A stretch of 64,000 nt of DNA. Source: Ciona intestinalis (taxonomy: Eukaryota; Chordata; Ascidiacea; Phlebobranchia; Cionidae). The stretch spans positions 372,001 through 436,000 of the forward strand of contig NW_004190416.2 in the NCBI RefSeq assembly GCF_000224145.3, written 5' to 3'. A model generated the notes under the pieces. The model did no database searches. It saw nothing but the letters and a program-made list of their open reading frames with translations, and was not told the origin of the DNA. The position numbers and the translations under genes are program-made. Shown here one piece after another: positions 12,401 to 27,400 of the stretch (its first letter is position 1; each line of letters opens with the position of its first letter).

Positions 12401-15400
12401 GATCCTACCATGAGTTGTGCTCATAGACGTCACATCTTTAATTTTTTAGCAAAATATAGTATAGGCTTAAACAAGAAGTTTAAAAGCTGAGTTGGGCTTA
12501 GAAATACATGATTTTAACTTTGTTTTAAAAACTAGGGGTGGCATAACTTTACACCTATACACACACTAACCTATTTTCCACAGTTAACAATATAAGTTTT
12601 TGTCAATATAAGCTTTGTCATGTAATACCTCTCATTAGCCCACCAATAATCAATCAACATATCTATCTTAGTATATTACCCACACAAACCCATCCACCCA
12701 CAGCATATAGTATCAAAATCAACACTAACCCACCCCCTCACAGTTTACAGCAGTAGATGAGTCAGGTTGTTGTCTTGCCATCGCCGGTAACTACGGACTC
12801 GCACATTACACAATCGTGTCGAGGAAGTGGAAAGTATTCGGGAATGTAATGCAAGAGAAGGATATGGTTGTTACTGGTTAGTTGTGTTATATCTTGTCTG
12901 TGTGGTGGAGTAGGTACTATATAAATAAATGTTAATGTACATTTCTAGGCATTTAGGTAATTTACATTCTAAATTTTAAAACTTTTAAGTCAAGATATAA
13001 TACTAGCATTGGGATTTTTTGCCTCATCTAAAATGTATGGGCTATATAACTACAAATGCAAAAAACATTATCTCAGATTATAAACAATATGTATCTTGTC
13101 TAAGTGGTGAAGTACAACGATATTAAACGCTATAAGCAACTGACATAGCCTCTACTTACTCATGAGAATACTCTTTTAATTATATTGTACCGCTATTTTG
13201 CGACTTAATGTGCTAAATCATACAAAGGGTTGTTTTACTTATTTTTCTTGGACCTTGATGAGGTCTTGTCAAAAGGCAGTTATAAACGTTGCAACAAAAT
13301 TAACGCTTTTTACATTAAATGAAAAATACAATTTTGCATTAGCATTGTACATGGTAGAAGAAGTAACAGGATATTTTTTTAACAAGTACAAAACTTTGTT
13401 CCCTTGAGTTGTTTTTTTCTAGTTCATCTTACAATAAAACATTAAATCTGTTATTTCCAGGTGGTTTAACCTGGTGGAAAGAGTTCATTGTGGTTGCGTG
13501 TTACAGTTTCTCGGAAAGCCAAGATGAAATACGGATCTATCCTCGCTTAACCAACTTAGATAATGCGTTTGCTTGCGTTAAGAAGATTAAATCACAGGTA
13601 TTCAATGTAAAGATATTTTGTGAATTTTATTAAAGCTGTGACCCTTGTGAGTTGTGGCTATGACATATACAACATGTTAGAATGCTAGACAGAAGCATCT
13701 AACCTTGGCCGACCTGTCAGGGGAAGATCTCCCATCCATTGCCATTAAAGTCCTTGTATTTTTAATTTGTGAATTTTATTAAAGTTGTGACCCTGGTGGG
13801 TATTTGATATACAGCATATATAAACGCTAGACAGAAGCATCTAACCTTGGCCGAGCTGTCAAGGAATGCTCTCCCATCCATTACCATTAAAGTCTTTTGT
13901 TTAATTTGTGTGGGGAACTGTAGGTTTGTCATATATTGTTGGGTATAACAGGTTAGGCTTATAAGTGGACGTGAGGTGTATGAAAAAAACGCCTCTTGTG
14001 TAACTTTTAAAGTTAAGTTCCCTTATGGGAGAATACATTAGTTGCATTCATTCAGTATAGAATAGTCATGGTTCATGAAAGGTGTTAGAATTTATTTAAA
14101 AGATTTGGCAAAAAAGAAATATTTTTTGTTCCAGATATTGCTTGTCAACATATTTCAAGACCTTCTTATTCTTTTCACTTACGATTGTCGCATCATAATA
14201 TTTGTTATTTCGCAAGATACTAAACTGTAAGTACTGTTTATGTTTCAATCAGTTAATTATTTTTAATAGAAAATTACCTTCCTGACACTATTGGAAATAG
14301 TTTTAGTATTTTATCATAGGCTGCAATGTTTGCATTAAAACTGACCAGACTTATATTTGACACCAAGCCTGCTGTAGGTCATTACACATACAGAATAGAA
14401 GCCATATGTCTGTTTACGGGACAATCTGGCCTAAATCTCAGATTGTAGGACTTCACTCATATATGATAGAAGTTTTAAACCCACTACTTTACTAATTATC
14501 CACACAGGCTAGAAGTTGATATTATTCTAGAAATTATTCTTCATACTTTCTCATTATATCCACCCTCAGTCATCGCCCAACAGCCAATTTACGATACCTT
14601 CAAGAAGTATCAATGGCACGTTACGTCCACTACCCTACCATGGTGGCTTCGGTTACATTAACAGCTCTCCACATGGAGAGTCCGATGAGAAGATCGTCTT
14701 CTTCCTCGTCGTTTTCGTCGCGGGGAAACAGGGAGACAGAGGTCCTTATAGTTAACGTGGCAGGTGAGGTTGTTGGACGTTAATGCGATGCCAACTTTGG
14801 CCCATATCCCAGGTGCATGACATGGCTCATTGTAAGCGTCACTTGTATAGAATATAGTGTTCATAATTATTTACTGTATTTTGGTAATAACCGATTTGGT
14901 CCAGAAATACAGTGTTTATATACAATATTGGAGTAATGAGCAAATTCTGGTAGAAAAATCTTTATGAGATCTTAACTTACCTAAGTAGAGTGGTCATAAT
15001 CTTTACAGACTACAGTATTTGGGCAATAACCAAATCTGGCCTAAATATAGAGTGTTCATATACATTATTGGAGTATTAGGCTGCAAACAGGGAGACCGAG
15101 GTCCTTAGTAAATTTAGCAGTTGGAATGTTTGCATTAGCGCTGGGCTAACTAAAAAAAACTCAGGTCTCATAGCAAGACCAATTGTAGGGGCCAACTCCG
15201 GCTGAAATATATACAAAGTCCCATAGTATTGAGCTGTATGGCCTCACAACTTGGTCTATTCTATATGGGTGAGGTTGTAGTGTTGTACAGCAATGCATAC
15301 CATGGGGAGGCTGGGACATGGTTGGATCATTAAACCAAACTTCAAAAGTTTCGTAGTTAGATATAGATAATACTTCATATATGACATCACATTATCATTA

Positions 15401-18400
15401 TGACATCACAAAGGTCGTCTTCTGCTCCTCCAACGTTCATTGGAAGATGATGAAATCATTGAAGCGGAACCAAACGAACGTAAACCAATGAGATTCAACC
15501 CCCCGGTTGTCCTGGCAACTTGCGTCGAGAATATCTGGACAACTGAGCACAAGAAAAGGTAGGGGTTTATATTTTATATACTTGGGAAAATTTAATAATT
15601 TCATAATAATTTAGACTTTTAAGCTTGAAGTGAATAGTTTCTTAGAGCCATAGTTGCCAAACCTGTGGTGGACAGGCCTACCATGGAATTATCTGCATTG
15701 CATTAATTAGTTACGTTACAACTAATAGCGTGAAACTTGTTCACAGGATTGTGTGTCTAACTATCCTGCCTCTCTATTTATAAAAATCAATCTTTTTACA
15801 TTATTTATCTCTCCAATGAAAAGATCCATTTCACCCTGAACTTTGTATTCCTAATAGAAAACAAAAAAGATTTTTCTAACATCGTTATAAATCTACAAAA
15901 CCTTGCTTTAATCTTTGAAATTTTTCAGTAAAAAGGTTGTTTTAATCTTGAAGTTTGCATTTTTAAAGGAAACAAAAGGAATTTTAGCACCGATACAAAT
16001 ATACAAAACCAAACTTATAATATCCATCTTAAATTTTTTTAGTGAAAAGATCCACTTAACGGATGCGTTATGGCTTGGTTGCGGAAGTGCTGGTGTGAGA
16101 GTATGGTTGCCTCTCTTCCCTCCCCGACAAAGTCGTCACAACAGCGCTGAATGCGGCCCCCATCGAGGGTTTGAACTGCAGTTGCTAACAGCGAGAAGAA
16201 TAACTCTCACGTTCGCGTTGGACTCATGCTACCCACTAGCTGTGCTGTTCAGTGAGGCTGTTTTACTGGGAGTAACCTCTGAGACAGTAAGTTGAATTGT
16301 TTCATGTGTTTGGTATGTTGCTTCCTCATTTTTAATTAAAATGTTAAAAATTAAGCTGTGTTGTACTGTATGGTGTGTTAGTTATTGTGTTATATTCTGC
16401 TATCTAATTTTGACGATTAAAATCAGTGGAAAAAGACAGGAAAACATTTTCTTATTGTTTTTAAACATCTTCAAATGTTGTTTCATTTACTATTCTATAT
16501 TAGGTAAAGTTTCTGTAAGATTGCTATTGTTTAGGACCTTACCCTTGCGTAAAATATATATAAGGGGTCATGGATATGTGGTATATTTTCTAACAAAACC
16601 AGAATTATCGGAATTATTTCTATGTTTTATTCCACAGTTCCAATACTCAAGTTACGAGGAGAAAAAACCTTCGAAAAGATCTCGACAGAAAACGAACTTT
16701 GCGTTCTCGACGGTCGAACGAACGTGTGAAATATATTTGCACCAGGTTAGTAGTTCTTTCTCCATTTTAAAATGTTTTAGGATTAAGACTAACCCTGCCC
16801 AACACATCTAGGACCCTATGCCATGAAACTCTGCGGGCCCTTACCCATATAGATTAGAAATTTTCTCTTCACCCGAATAAAAAAAAAAATTCTAATTTAA
16901 AAAAAAGTATAGAAAATAAATTTGAATTTAAAAAAAATAGAATTTTTTTTCTATGAGTGAAGATTTAAAAAAAATTAAACTTTTTCTTATTTAGTTCTAG
17001 ATTTCAAACCACTTTATCTCACATAACGGCTTACAAATTACCTCAGTTTTGAAAGACTTTACTTTATATATTAGATACTACGTCAACTCCTGCGTCGCAA
17101 CCTTGGATATGATGCGCTGCAATTAGCAGCAACTTGTAAGAATCTTGCTTGTTTTCCTCATGTTCTGGAGCTTATGTTGCATGAGGTAAGACTGCTAGTT
17201 CTGTTATTTTATATATATAGTAGGGTGGGGGAATACTCGACATTTTTAGCACAATCTAATACAAGTTAATAGGCACCAAACCTGGGGCTGCAGGTTAGGC
17301 TGGCCAATTCTGGAATTTACCCTACTGCGTTTAAAACAAGCAGTAAAACCAGTAATGCAAAATTTGTGTCACAGAGTTGTGTTTAACTGTCACTGCCTCC
17401 ACTGCGTTTATAAAAGTTTGCCATTTGGGTAAAAGAGTCTAATATAATTCTATTCTCTTATTATTTCCGCGCAAGGGCTTTAACGAAAAAATCTTGCCTA
17501 CTTCTGCAGCAAGGCACGTTATATGACCTGGGATTTAGGCCAAAGTTACCCCAACACCCATGGTGCTACCACATGGACTTTACCAAATTTTAATGCCCAT
17601 TGCTTTCCTGAAGGCAGGCAACAACTAAATTAAGGAAAAATCTTTTCTACCTCCCAGGTCCTTGAGGAGGAAGCCACGGCCTCGGAGCCAATACCCGACC
17701 CTCTGCTGCCTACAGTGGTCAAATTTCTAGAAGAATTTCCAGAATATTTACAAACTGTCGTACATTGTGCAAGGAAGACCGAAATTGCCTTGTGGGAATA
17801 TTTATTTAACTCTGTTGGAAGCCCGCGCGAATTATTTGAGGTAAAATTTACTTTATTTTCCACTGCTGTCTTGCCACCAGTATTAATGATTATTTAAATT
17901 GGCTACTTAAGCATAAAACATTAATTTTGATATGCCTTCGTTCATATTACCAGAGTTTTCATGTTTTAGCTTTTATTTTTGTCCTTAATGTTTACATAGA
18001 TATAAATTATGCCAAGTTAAAAATAAAGTTGAAATACTTTATAGCCTACAGTACCCTTCTGAGTGAGTATTATTTTATGTGTTTTATTTTACGAAAAAAA
18101 ATTATATAGTAGGGTGGGGGAAAACGGGACAGCTTTAGCCCATAATATCCTAATATCCTGATGGTGTTTTGAACAATTAACAACGGTCTATGGGAGTTGT
18201 GAGGTTACGGTTTTATAATTCTTTGAAAGTTCTTTGTTTACTACCAAATTGGACGAGAAAATAGAATGAATAGGTGTCCCATCTTCCCCCACCCTACTGT
18301 AACAATACTAACAATAAGAATAAGTGTTAAATTGTTTTCTCGATTTACCCCTGAGTTAGTGTTTTGTATTTATTTCATTCCAACAAGAGTAGTTATAACT

Positions 18401-21400
18401 ATATTTGCTCGGAAATAAGTGTTTATAAATATTCTCACACTACAGTGTTCTAACCCTGAGTTAGTGTTTGTTATTTTACCAAGAGGAGTTATAACACTAC
18501 TTGTCACAGGAATGTTTGGAAACCGGTCAGTTGACGACCGCAGCCTCTTACCTCATTATTCTACAAAACCTTGAACAATTGGCCGTCGCACGACAAGATG
18601 CAACAAAGTTGTTCGATCAAGCGTTGCAGCAACGAATGTGGAGATTGGCCAATGATATCGCTCGGTTTTTAAGAGCCATCGGTGAGTTGCAAACTTTTAA
18701 ACATTTTTTTCGTTTGTAAATTTTTTATTTTTTTAATTTTTGGTTGGTTTTGTCATTTATATCCTCGTGGGTGGAAACTTGAGTGACTTATCCTTGGTTG
18801 CCACTCCCATGCACACAGTAGAGTTGTTGAAGCTATTGCAGTGTGTGGATAAGCAGACATGACTTTTGGTTGGTTTGGTCATTTATATCCTCATGGGCGG
18901 GAATTTGAGTGACTTATCCATGGTTGCCACTTCCATGCCCACAGTCGAGCTGCTGAAGCTATTGCAGTGTGTGAATAAGCACATGTTAATCCTCACCAGC
19001 TATTCTATATAGGTAAGGTCCCTGATCCTGGGATGTAGGCCAGATTTGGCTAGTTACCCCTGCGACCTGAATACTGACAAATTTAAAATATATATTTCCG
19101 TAAAATATAAATTAATCTTCGCTTAATTGGTCTGTTCAAAGTTGAAGATGAAGTTCTGGAAGAATTCTTAAAATTTGGTATGAGATATATTAGCTTAGTG
19201 GTGGGCGGATGGTACAGGTTTATAACAGTAGTGGTTTTAAGGTAGTTTATGGGTTTTATTTTATCATAACAGCTAATGGGTTAGAAGTATTTAGTTTTGG
19301 TGAAATTGGCTTAAAGTAATCTAAATTAACCTTTTTTAGTTTAATGATAATTTTAAAAGTTTCCTAACAGGTTATATATGTTTTGTGGAACAAGAGGGGT
19401 TGTTTTTGTTTTAGTACCAATACCTACTATGGTGGCTTATTTAACAAAACAGGCAGAATTCTGGTGTTTTTTATACTGGGCAATGAGTTAACTGTAGCTT
19501 AAATTTGCCTCTCTGTAGGACTTTATATAGAATAGTATACTGGCTACATTTAGCCTATAGTTGGCCACACAAATAGTTTTCATTTGAATTTCTTTTTCTT
19601 TTAAAATTTCATTTTGAGCAGTGCCCAAGGGAAATCCCCTAAACCCCCTTTCACCCAGGTGATGGAGATGCGAGCGCGACCCCCCGTCACCCCACATTAC
19701 TTAACACCAATATTTACCCTGCTGTAGCCCCAACAATACACACCACGCCCACCGAGGCCGACCCTTCGTTCAAATTCAGGTGATTTTATATTTTGTTTGA
19801 ATACCGTTTGTGTTGCTTGAGTAGAAAGCGTGGTGGTGTGGTCTTATTTACAAGTCTAATCTTTTTATCAACAATCTTAGTTATCAGCATTCTTATAATG
19901 TATATTTATTAAAATTCTTAATTATCCCCAATCTTCTACTGTATGGGAGCAATAAGGTGCTTGAAACACATGTTTTGTGGTCAATTTTAATACAAACATA
20001 ACATATTTAACTTTCGGCATCGCTGAGAAGGTTTCAGTCTTTAAACCAAACGTTTGAAAACTATACTATATAAACCAGCACACCATGTCCTGATCCTCAA
20101 ATAATTAGTACAATTCCAAAATTGGCCTCTATGAATACGGGATGAGAATGTCATCCACATCCCCGAGATAATTTTAGTTTTTAAACCGTACCGTTTGAGA
20201 TGAATTTAAGTCATACATTATTTAAGGAAAAATTTAGTTCTGAATTTAAGAATGTTTTTGGTAAGTTATTTACACCCAACGTTGCTGTAAAACACAGCGA
20301 GTCGAACCGAAAATCAGTGTTATCACGACAGTACAGTATGGCCCCAAGTTACTACGATAAGTCAATGAAAGAGGGCTCAACATTGACGGTTAAAAAGCGA
20401 GCAGTATCAACCCGTAGTGCACCCACCACCCCAGCTGTGGGCGTCAACTTTGAAGATAGGTCAGATATGGGAAAAGCTGGGCTACTAACTACTAATACAT
20501 GCTCTGTTACTTCTGCTACCAGAATAATGTTAATATTCTTTAAACGGCTCATCTGGTTGTTTTCAACAGTGAAAACGTAGTGTATTTTAGAATGATTTCC
20601 CTAATTAGGTCGTCCTGGATGGCGGAATGTTGGAAATACACAACGATTTTTCATACCAGATGACCTGTTGAAAGACTATTTGCCCTAATAAATAGTTGGC
20701 ATGGCAGAATAATAAACAAAATGATAATAAAAACAAACTAATACTAAGATAATAAACAAAATCCATTAACGCAAAGCTTGGAAAAGAGCTAAAAATCAAC
20801 TAATACAAAATCGAACATAAAAAATGATTTTTTTGTTTCACATAAAAACATTTCTGCATGGGTTTTTAAACAAGGGTATTATGATGCAGTGAACATCCAT
20901 TGTGACACAGGTCATACTGCAACAAGTCAATATGTACAATAACCAATTCATAAACGTCAAGCCTTTAAATGCAGGGCAGGTAGGGACAGTTGGACGCACA
21001 TTCATGTAAAACTAATTAAACTTATTAGTTGATATCTCAGCTCATTTTTTAGTGCGGAAAATTTCAGGGTAGGCCTGGCACCCTGCCACCCCAGGTTTGC
21101 CGCCTATGTATTAGAAATATTACTACAAATTTTCACACATTACGGTAAATCACCTCTATTAAGCTAAACAATATTTTGGCGCCTTTAAAAAAGACATACC
21201 ACAAATTCTCAACCATCACAATTTGGGGTAAATTACCCTTCAAATTAACCTGCTCAATCGGGGGCCCCTTTGACCCCCTTACTAATCGCATGGGTAATAA
21301 CAGTTCTAAGCCATCGAGCCCCACATGCCCAGAAGAGCCCACCCCCCCTCACCCACGTCGGCTCACTACGAGGAGTTTTACTGAGTCATACTTTGACATC

Positions 21401-24400
21401 AAGCCTTCCCCTTCCTCTGTGACATCACCGGGTAACACAAACACCTCTGTGACATCATCATCGCATCATCCATACATACCAAGGTATGGGACGCGACAAT
21501 ATCATCAGGTGAGTTGGAAAAGTTCCTATATGTAGTAGGTTGGGGTAAGATGGATCGGGGTAAAATAGTACATGTTTTAATATATAGTGAGTTGGGGTAG
21601 GATTTTTTTATTCTCTTTTACCATCTTATTTGGTAGTAAACAAAAATATTTACAAGTTAGATATTTGCTAAATGTAGTGGATTGGGGTAAGATGGTCCAT
21701 ATCGGGGTCAGATGGGTTTGGGTAAAATGCATGTTTTAACTTTCAATATTTTTTAATATATAGTGAGTTAGGGTAAAGTTTTTTCATTCTTAATTACCGT
21801 CCTATTTGGTAGTAAACAAAGAATATTTACAAAATATGTTGGCTGTATCCTCACGACCCTAAAAAAACGCTGTTAATTGTTAAAAACAAGATTTAAAAAT
21901 ATGAGACAATTTTGTGCCAAAAATCCAACAGTCTTTCCAACTTTTACTTAATTATAGAATTTCCAAAGTAGCTGAAAGGTATGTGTAAAAGTAATTGTAT
22001 TTATTACAGGACCACCCCCATATACACCGCCCCCTGCAGCATTCTATCAGCCATCCTTTATCTAGTAGTAGTAATCGATCAAAAAGGTAACATAGACATC
22101 TTATAATTGAGCAGTATAAGATGTCTATGGCATGCATGGCTTGGAATGTTTTCTTTCTAACAAACTAAACATTTTCACCCTAATTTTGTGCATAATACGT
22201 TATTTACAAATTAAAGCTATGCGTTTATAGCCGGCATAAAATAATTGGCCAAAATGTGTGGGAACTTTTGGCCTTTTTTAAAGTATGCGGCGATTTTCAT
22301 CATCATTTACTGTTGACTGTAGTACAGCATTCTGTACTACAGTGATCGTCACATACTGTACTTATATATAAGATATGTGACATATCGTATGTGATAAAAA
22401 CATATGTCTTATGTGTAAGTTAATGACAGTTGCCAGGCAGTTACTTTTTTGTTGTCAAATCAAATTAAATTTTCAAGTCATATTTTTGTAACAGTTGAAT
22501 TTTATTTCATCAGATTTTCCGGTGACAAGGAACCAAGTAGTAAAGAACACGCAGCAGCCGAATGCGCAGAACATTATTTTATTGATGTCATTCTCGCTAG
22601 ACAGGTAAGTTACAATGGAAATGTTGATAAAGTGAATGACGTATTTATCTTGAGTGGTGGGGCTGAGACAGTCGTTATAACATGCGTGTTATGTTTCACA
22701 CACCTCGTGCCACCTTACGAGATACCACGTATGTAACTTATTTATCCTCGCATGGCAGGGCAATAACAGTCCTTATAACATTGGTGTTCTGTTTTATATA
22801 CCCCAAGCCGGCTTATGAGTTACCCCGTATGTAACTTTATGGGCTATTATAGAGTTGACAATCTGGACAACATCGATATGAGTGTGTTGGCCAATGACAT
22901 ACATGTCTACAATTCTTAATTTGGTATCTTACAATGTATTATCATTTGCATTAGCCAAATTGATGGCCGACATTAACTTATGCAAATTTATTAGGTAGTT
23001 TCGCTTTAATATTTCACTCACATTGAAATCTTATAAAGGCACGAAAAATGCTGAGTGAGCGCAGACTGCATGACCTCGGCACTTTTGCGGCTCACGTCGA
23101 TTTCCAACTCGTGCCGTGGCTTCGAAAAGAAAGGTTAAGAGCCGCAAGGTTTGTTTACGTTATATAGTAGCTTGTTATAACTTGTGTAGTAATAGTGTAT
23201 GATGGGATGTGCTATATGTATCTGGCCTTGATCTAGCACACATATTGTTGGACGATTTTTGTTGCATCATAACAGAATACACCAAAATACTTAACAAAAC
23301 AAAAAGCCCTGCTAATGGTGTATATTTCATATATAACTCTCATTACTCCTGGTAGTTTTACTTAGAATTTATTAGCATGTGATGTTATATATTGATTGGT
23401 ACCTTGTGTTTCCACACACCAGTATATTTATATACACAATATAAACATGTAGCGTATATAAACCAAGCTTTCCACACAGAGTGGACGATGCTGTTGAATC
23501 GTTCAAGAAACTTCATGAAGATTTTAACTGGCCCTTCCCAAATTTGGTTGCTTCTAAATCAGGCAGAAGTAGCCACAGTTCTGGTAAGTAGGGCTGCTAT
23601 AATAAGTCTTATATGTTCTTTTTCTTCTTGCACAATGTTTTTTACTTCCCTCTTTCTGCCCCTACTTTTGTACCCAACTTTTATAGGTTAGTTTTGTAAC
23701 TGATCCTGTAACACAGGTTGTTTCATAAATTTTATTAAAAAGTCATTTTAAAGATTTTATTAAAAAATTGTACGCAAATTTAATAAAATTATCTTATAAT
23801 CCAATTTGCATAAATTTGATTCCAAAACGTAGTTCTGTTTTTGTAAACCAATAAGGCTTTTGCTAAAATGTTTTAGTCATAAAAATAACAAATAATCAAA
23901 CCCAACCCTCCCACTAGGTGGCTTCCCGTCTCACTCCCAATCATTTACTGATCTTAACTCATTATACTCGCCACTAGAGAGCGCTATATCACCTTCCAAG
24001 TCATTCAACCATAACCATTCATCTCCGGGTCGACGACACACAACTGGTATGTTTAAATTACGTTTATATTTACTTGAATAAATAAATTTGACTTACTTGT
24101 CCTTTTTTATTATTTGGCTAACAATTTAAACAGACCACTCAGTTAGAGCAATTGTTTACATGAATAAAACCGTTTTACCCTTGCATGTTGGCGCAGCGAC
24201 AGTCGTTCTGTTTATTTAATGTCTTTTTAAGCCCCTTCAGTACATAAAACATTACTTTTCACTACAACATTATACAGTAGGGTGGGGGAAGATGGGACAC
24301 CATTAGCACATAACATTTAAATATCCTGTTCATGTTTTAAACAACGGTTTATGGAAATCGTGAGGATACGGTTTTATATTTCTTTAAATGCTATTTGTTT

Positions 24401-27400
24401 ACTATCAAATTGACGAGCAAATAGAATGATGATGTGTCCCATCTTCCCCCAACCTACTATATATTTAGAAAAACCCTTTTTTTTAATCCTGTAACAAATT
24501 CAGCGAATCTGACCCTTATCTGGTGCTCATAAGTTGAATGATTCTTGTGTAAAGAAATACAGTAAGGGTCTGGTGCTAAGAAAATGAAATAGACAAAACC
24601 AAGTCCGACCAAATTGTATAATAAAAGATATATTTCGCTTAAATGGCATCGTCGATCTGTTATACATACAGCTTCTATAGTAAATGAAATAACCCTATAT
24701 AATTACCCAGGTCCTAAACTTGCCCATCATGTTGGCTTGTCACCCAAGAGGGGAATCCCCGGATTAGATACTTGTAGTTACGGCACAGACGAGGAGGGAA
24801 GTGGGATCACTACTGTGTTATCAGCTAAAGAAACTGGCTCTACTTTAACTCTAACTACTGTGGCGTCAGAAGTTTCAGAGGTATGGGGGTTATACAAATG
24901 TGTAAGTCTATTCTATGTGAGTGAAGTCTTACACGCCATGGGATCTGGGATTTAGCCCAGAGTTGGCCCATTATCTTGTATGTTAATACTATCTATTCTA
25001 TATGGGTGACCTTCTACAGCGAGGCAAGGCAGGGTACCTGGGGTTTAGGCGAGGCCTGGAACATAACCCTTTAAAGCATCATATTCATATTAACATATTA
25101 TCATATCCATACATTATCGTATCCCAGGTTTCTGAATCAAGTTTTGGGTTTGATGATTCAACTTTTGCGGGCGTGGAAGATTTCACGGGATTCCCCTTAA
25201 TTGGGATCGAAATGGATGAAAAACGAGGATCAGCGCGATGCGAGATGAAACTACAGTGAGTTGGTTGCTATTTCTATGTTTAATAATAAAATATTAATAT
25301 TATTAAAAATTTTAATTTCTCTTTTTGGTTATGGTTATTAAAGATTAAAAAAATAGTTGCAGGAAAGGGTATTCTCGAAAAAATGTTAAAGTTAAATTCA
25401 ACCTTATGGCCTGGGTCAGAGTTGGATTATTTTGCCTACACCCAAGGTGATAACCCAAACACCTAGCGTGCTAAAACCCAAGCACCTAGCGTGCTAAAAC
25501 CCAAACACCTAGCGTGCTAAAACCCAAACACCTAACGTGCTAAAACCCAAACACCTAGCGTGCTAAAACCCAAACACCTAGCATGCTAAAACCCAAACAC
25601 CTAACGTGCTAAAACCCAAACACCTAGAGTGCTAAAATCCAAACACCTAACGTGCTAAAACCCAAACACCTAGCGTGCTAAAACCCAAACACCTAGCATG
25701 CTAAAACCCAAACACCTAGCGTGCTAAAACCCAAACACCCAACGTGCTAAACCCCTTTAGTGACCAGTGATTGAAGTGTGTTAAGTGACCTCCCAAACCC
25801 AGATACTTGTTGGAATTATTCCTCGAAGCTGTGTGTTTGGAGTGGGCGGTGCTGGTGACCTTGATGTTGCGCGATCCATCCAACCTTTCGAGGGTGGTGA
25901 GGTCAGCGAGGCCACCAGAGGGAGCTATGGAGGAGTCGGTCCCACTTGAAACGCTTCAGCGAACACGGGATTGTCTTTCAAACATCGATAAATGGGCTGT
26001 GTCAGAATGGTGGGTACTAGGTGCTAGTCATAGGTTCCTGTCTTTTGAAAACTAAAGTTGCTGGTTTGGCAATATATATAAACAAAGTTTACCATTGTGT
26101 TTATGATTTTAAAAGACTGACATTTCATTTGCCTTTGGCAAGACATCATCAAGGTTTTCTGTTATGTGTCTTGTCACAAACAATTGCCACTAGATCTCTT
26201 TCACACTTATAATATACAATGAATGTTAATATTCACATTGTTCTTCAGCCCTGGTTATAAAGCTGTTCTCATTCAAATGCGGAGCAATGTACAAGCACTT
26301 TATGACATCATAACTGCAAGGGAAGTTTCCCACGCTGAGGAACAAGCCATCATTGCTAACCAACAAGTAGGTTTGTGATGTCATAGTACTAATTCATCTA
26401 GTCCCGTATCGCAGTAGTTGGCTCAGAGGTAATGGATTCAAGGCACGTCGTTGCTACCATTGTGTAAGTGTGTGTTGTTGGCAAGAGATGTAACAGCAGT
26501 TGCTCCAACCCGGTTGTCACTAATGTCTTCTTATACGTTACTGCGTTGCCGTGCCATGCAAGAATAAGTTACATTCATTTAAACATCGGATTATTTCTAA
26601 CAGAAGAGCCACACCCAAGCAACAACGTCACCTGTCAATCAAAACCAGGAGAAAACGGAGAAACACACGAGTCCTGTGACGTCACCACATAATCGCTCAC
26701 CTGTGACGATTAAAAAGGTAAGATTTGTATTCCTGTGTTATGGATTTTATGGAAAAGTAAAACAGCGACTTAAAGCTGATACCAATACAGGGTTAAAAGC
26801 GTATGTATAGCACCTTGGGTGTTGGGATCATTGGCCAACTTTGGACTAAATCTCAGGTCCCATGGCATGTCATACTGTTGTAGGCCAAAGTTGGCCCATT
26901 ACCTCTGGAAAATAAGGTTTTGTTTTCTTGTATGGTACATGCCCGTGTGCGATTCGTGGCCATTCATTAGTTCATTATGCCATATATGCTCATCCATTTG
27001 GTTTATTTAACGATACGTGCTCATTCATTAGTTTGTTGTGCGATACGTGGCCATTTATTGAACATATGCTTCTTCATATTTACCCCCGTCCTCCCCGCAG
27101 AGAAGGGCGGTAGTCCCCGGTATCGCCATCGCTTCCGTGAACCATGGTGACGTCATCACAGAAGAAGCGGAAGTGACGTCACAATCCGATGATTACGAAA
27201 CAAACAGCGAATCCCAAGAATCCCACGTCATAATAACTCCACGTATACGTCACAATAGCGTACCGTGTCATAACAGCGACGACTGCATTGTGACGTCACA
27301 CTGCAGAACGCCGTCGTCTCCAGCGAAGTTGATCGCGCAAACGTCACCCGCGTGTTTGGACTCTTCAGATGAAGGAACGATAAACGTAGAAACCCCTCAA

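Larger units (their letters stand above)
9731..14353 (+). repeat. RIC1: Five-exon RIC1 block, copy 2 (right of assembly gap)
   Basis: Second copy of 4913-9680, 4,623 bp long. Exons are 10748-10917, 12030-12237, 12744-12876, 13461-13597 and 14135-14226. It runs without interruption into the next RIC1 exon at 14570. Against copy 1 I count 14 substitutions in 740 exonic bases, changing 13 codons with a single amino-acid change (Pro to Gln in the acidic stretch at about 12126). It lacks nine minisatellite units present in copy 1. It also has a local duplication of about 170 bp at roughly 13625-13910 that copy 1 lacks. This is the pattern expected of two alleles in a highly polymorphic animal. Confidence 0.9.

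Noticed and set aside
21050..21115. Candidate RIC1 exon after tttcag at 21068
   Set aside because: The sequence is a reverse-orientation piece of the GCCAAACCTGGGGTGGCAGG repeat; the exon at 21304 fits the reading phase instead.
25453..25751. CRISPR-like array
   Set aside because: The units follow one another directly with no distinct spacers, so it is a minisatellite; the sequence is also eukaryotic.
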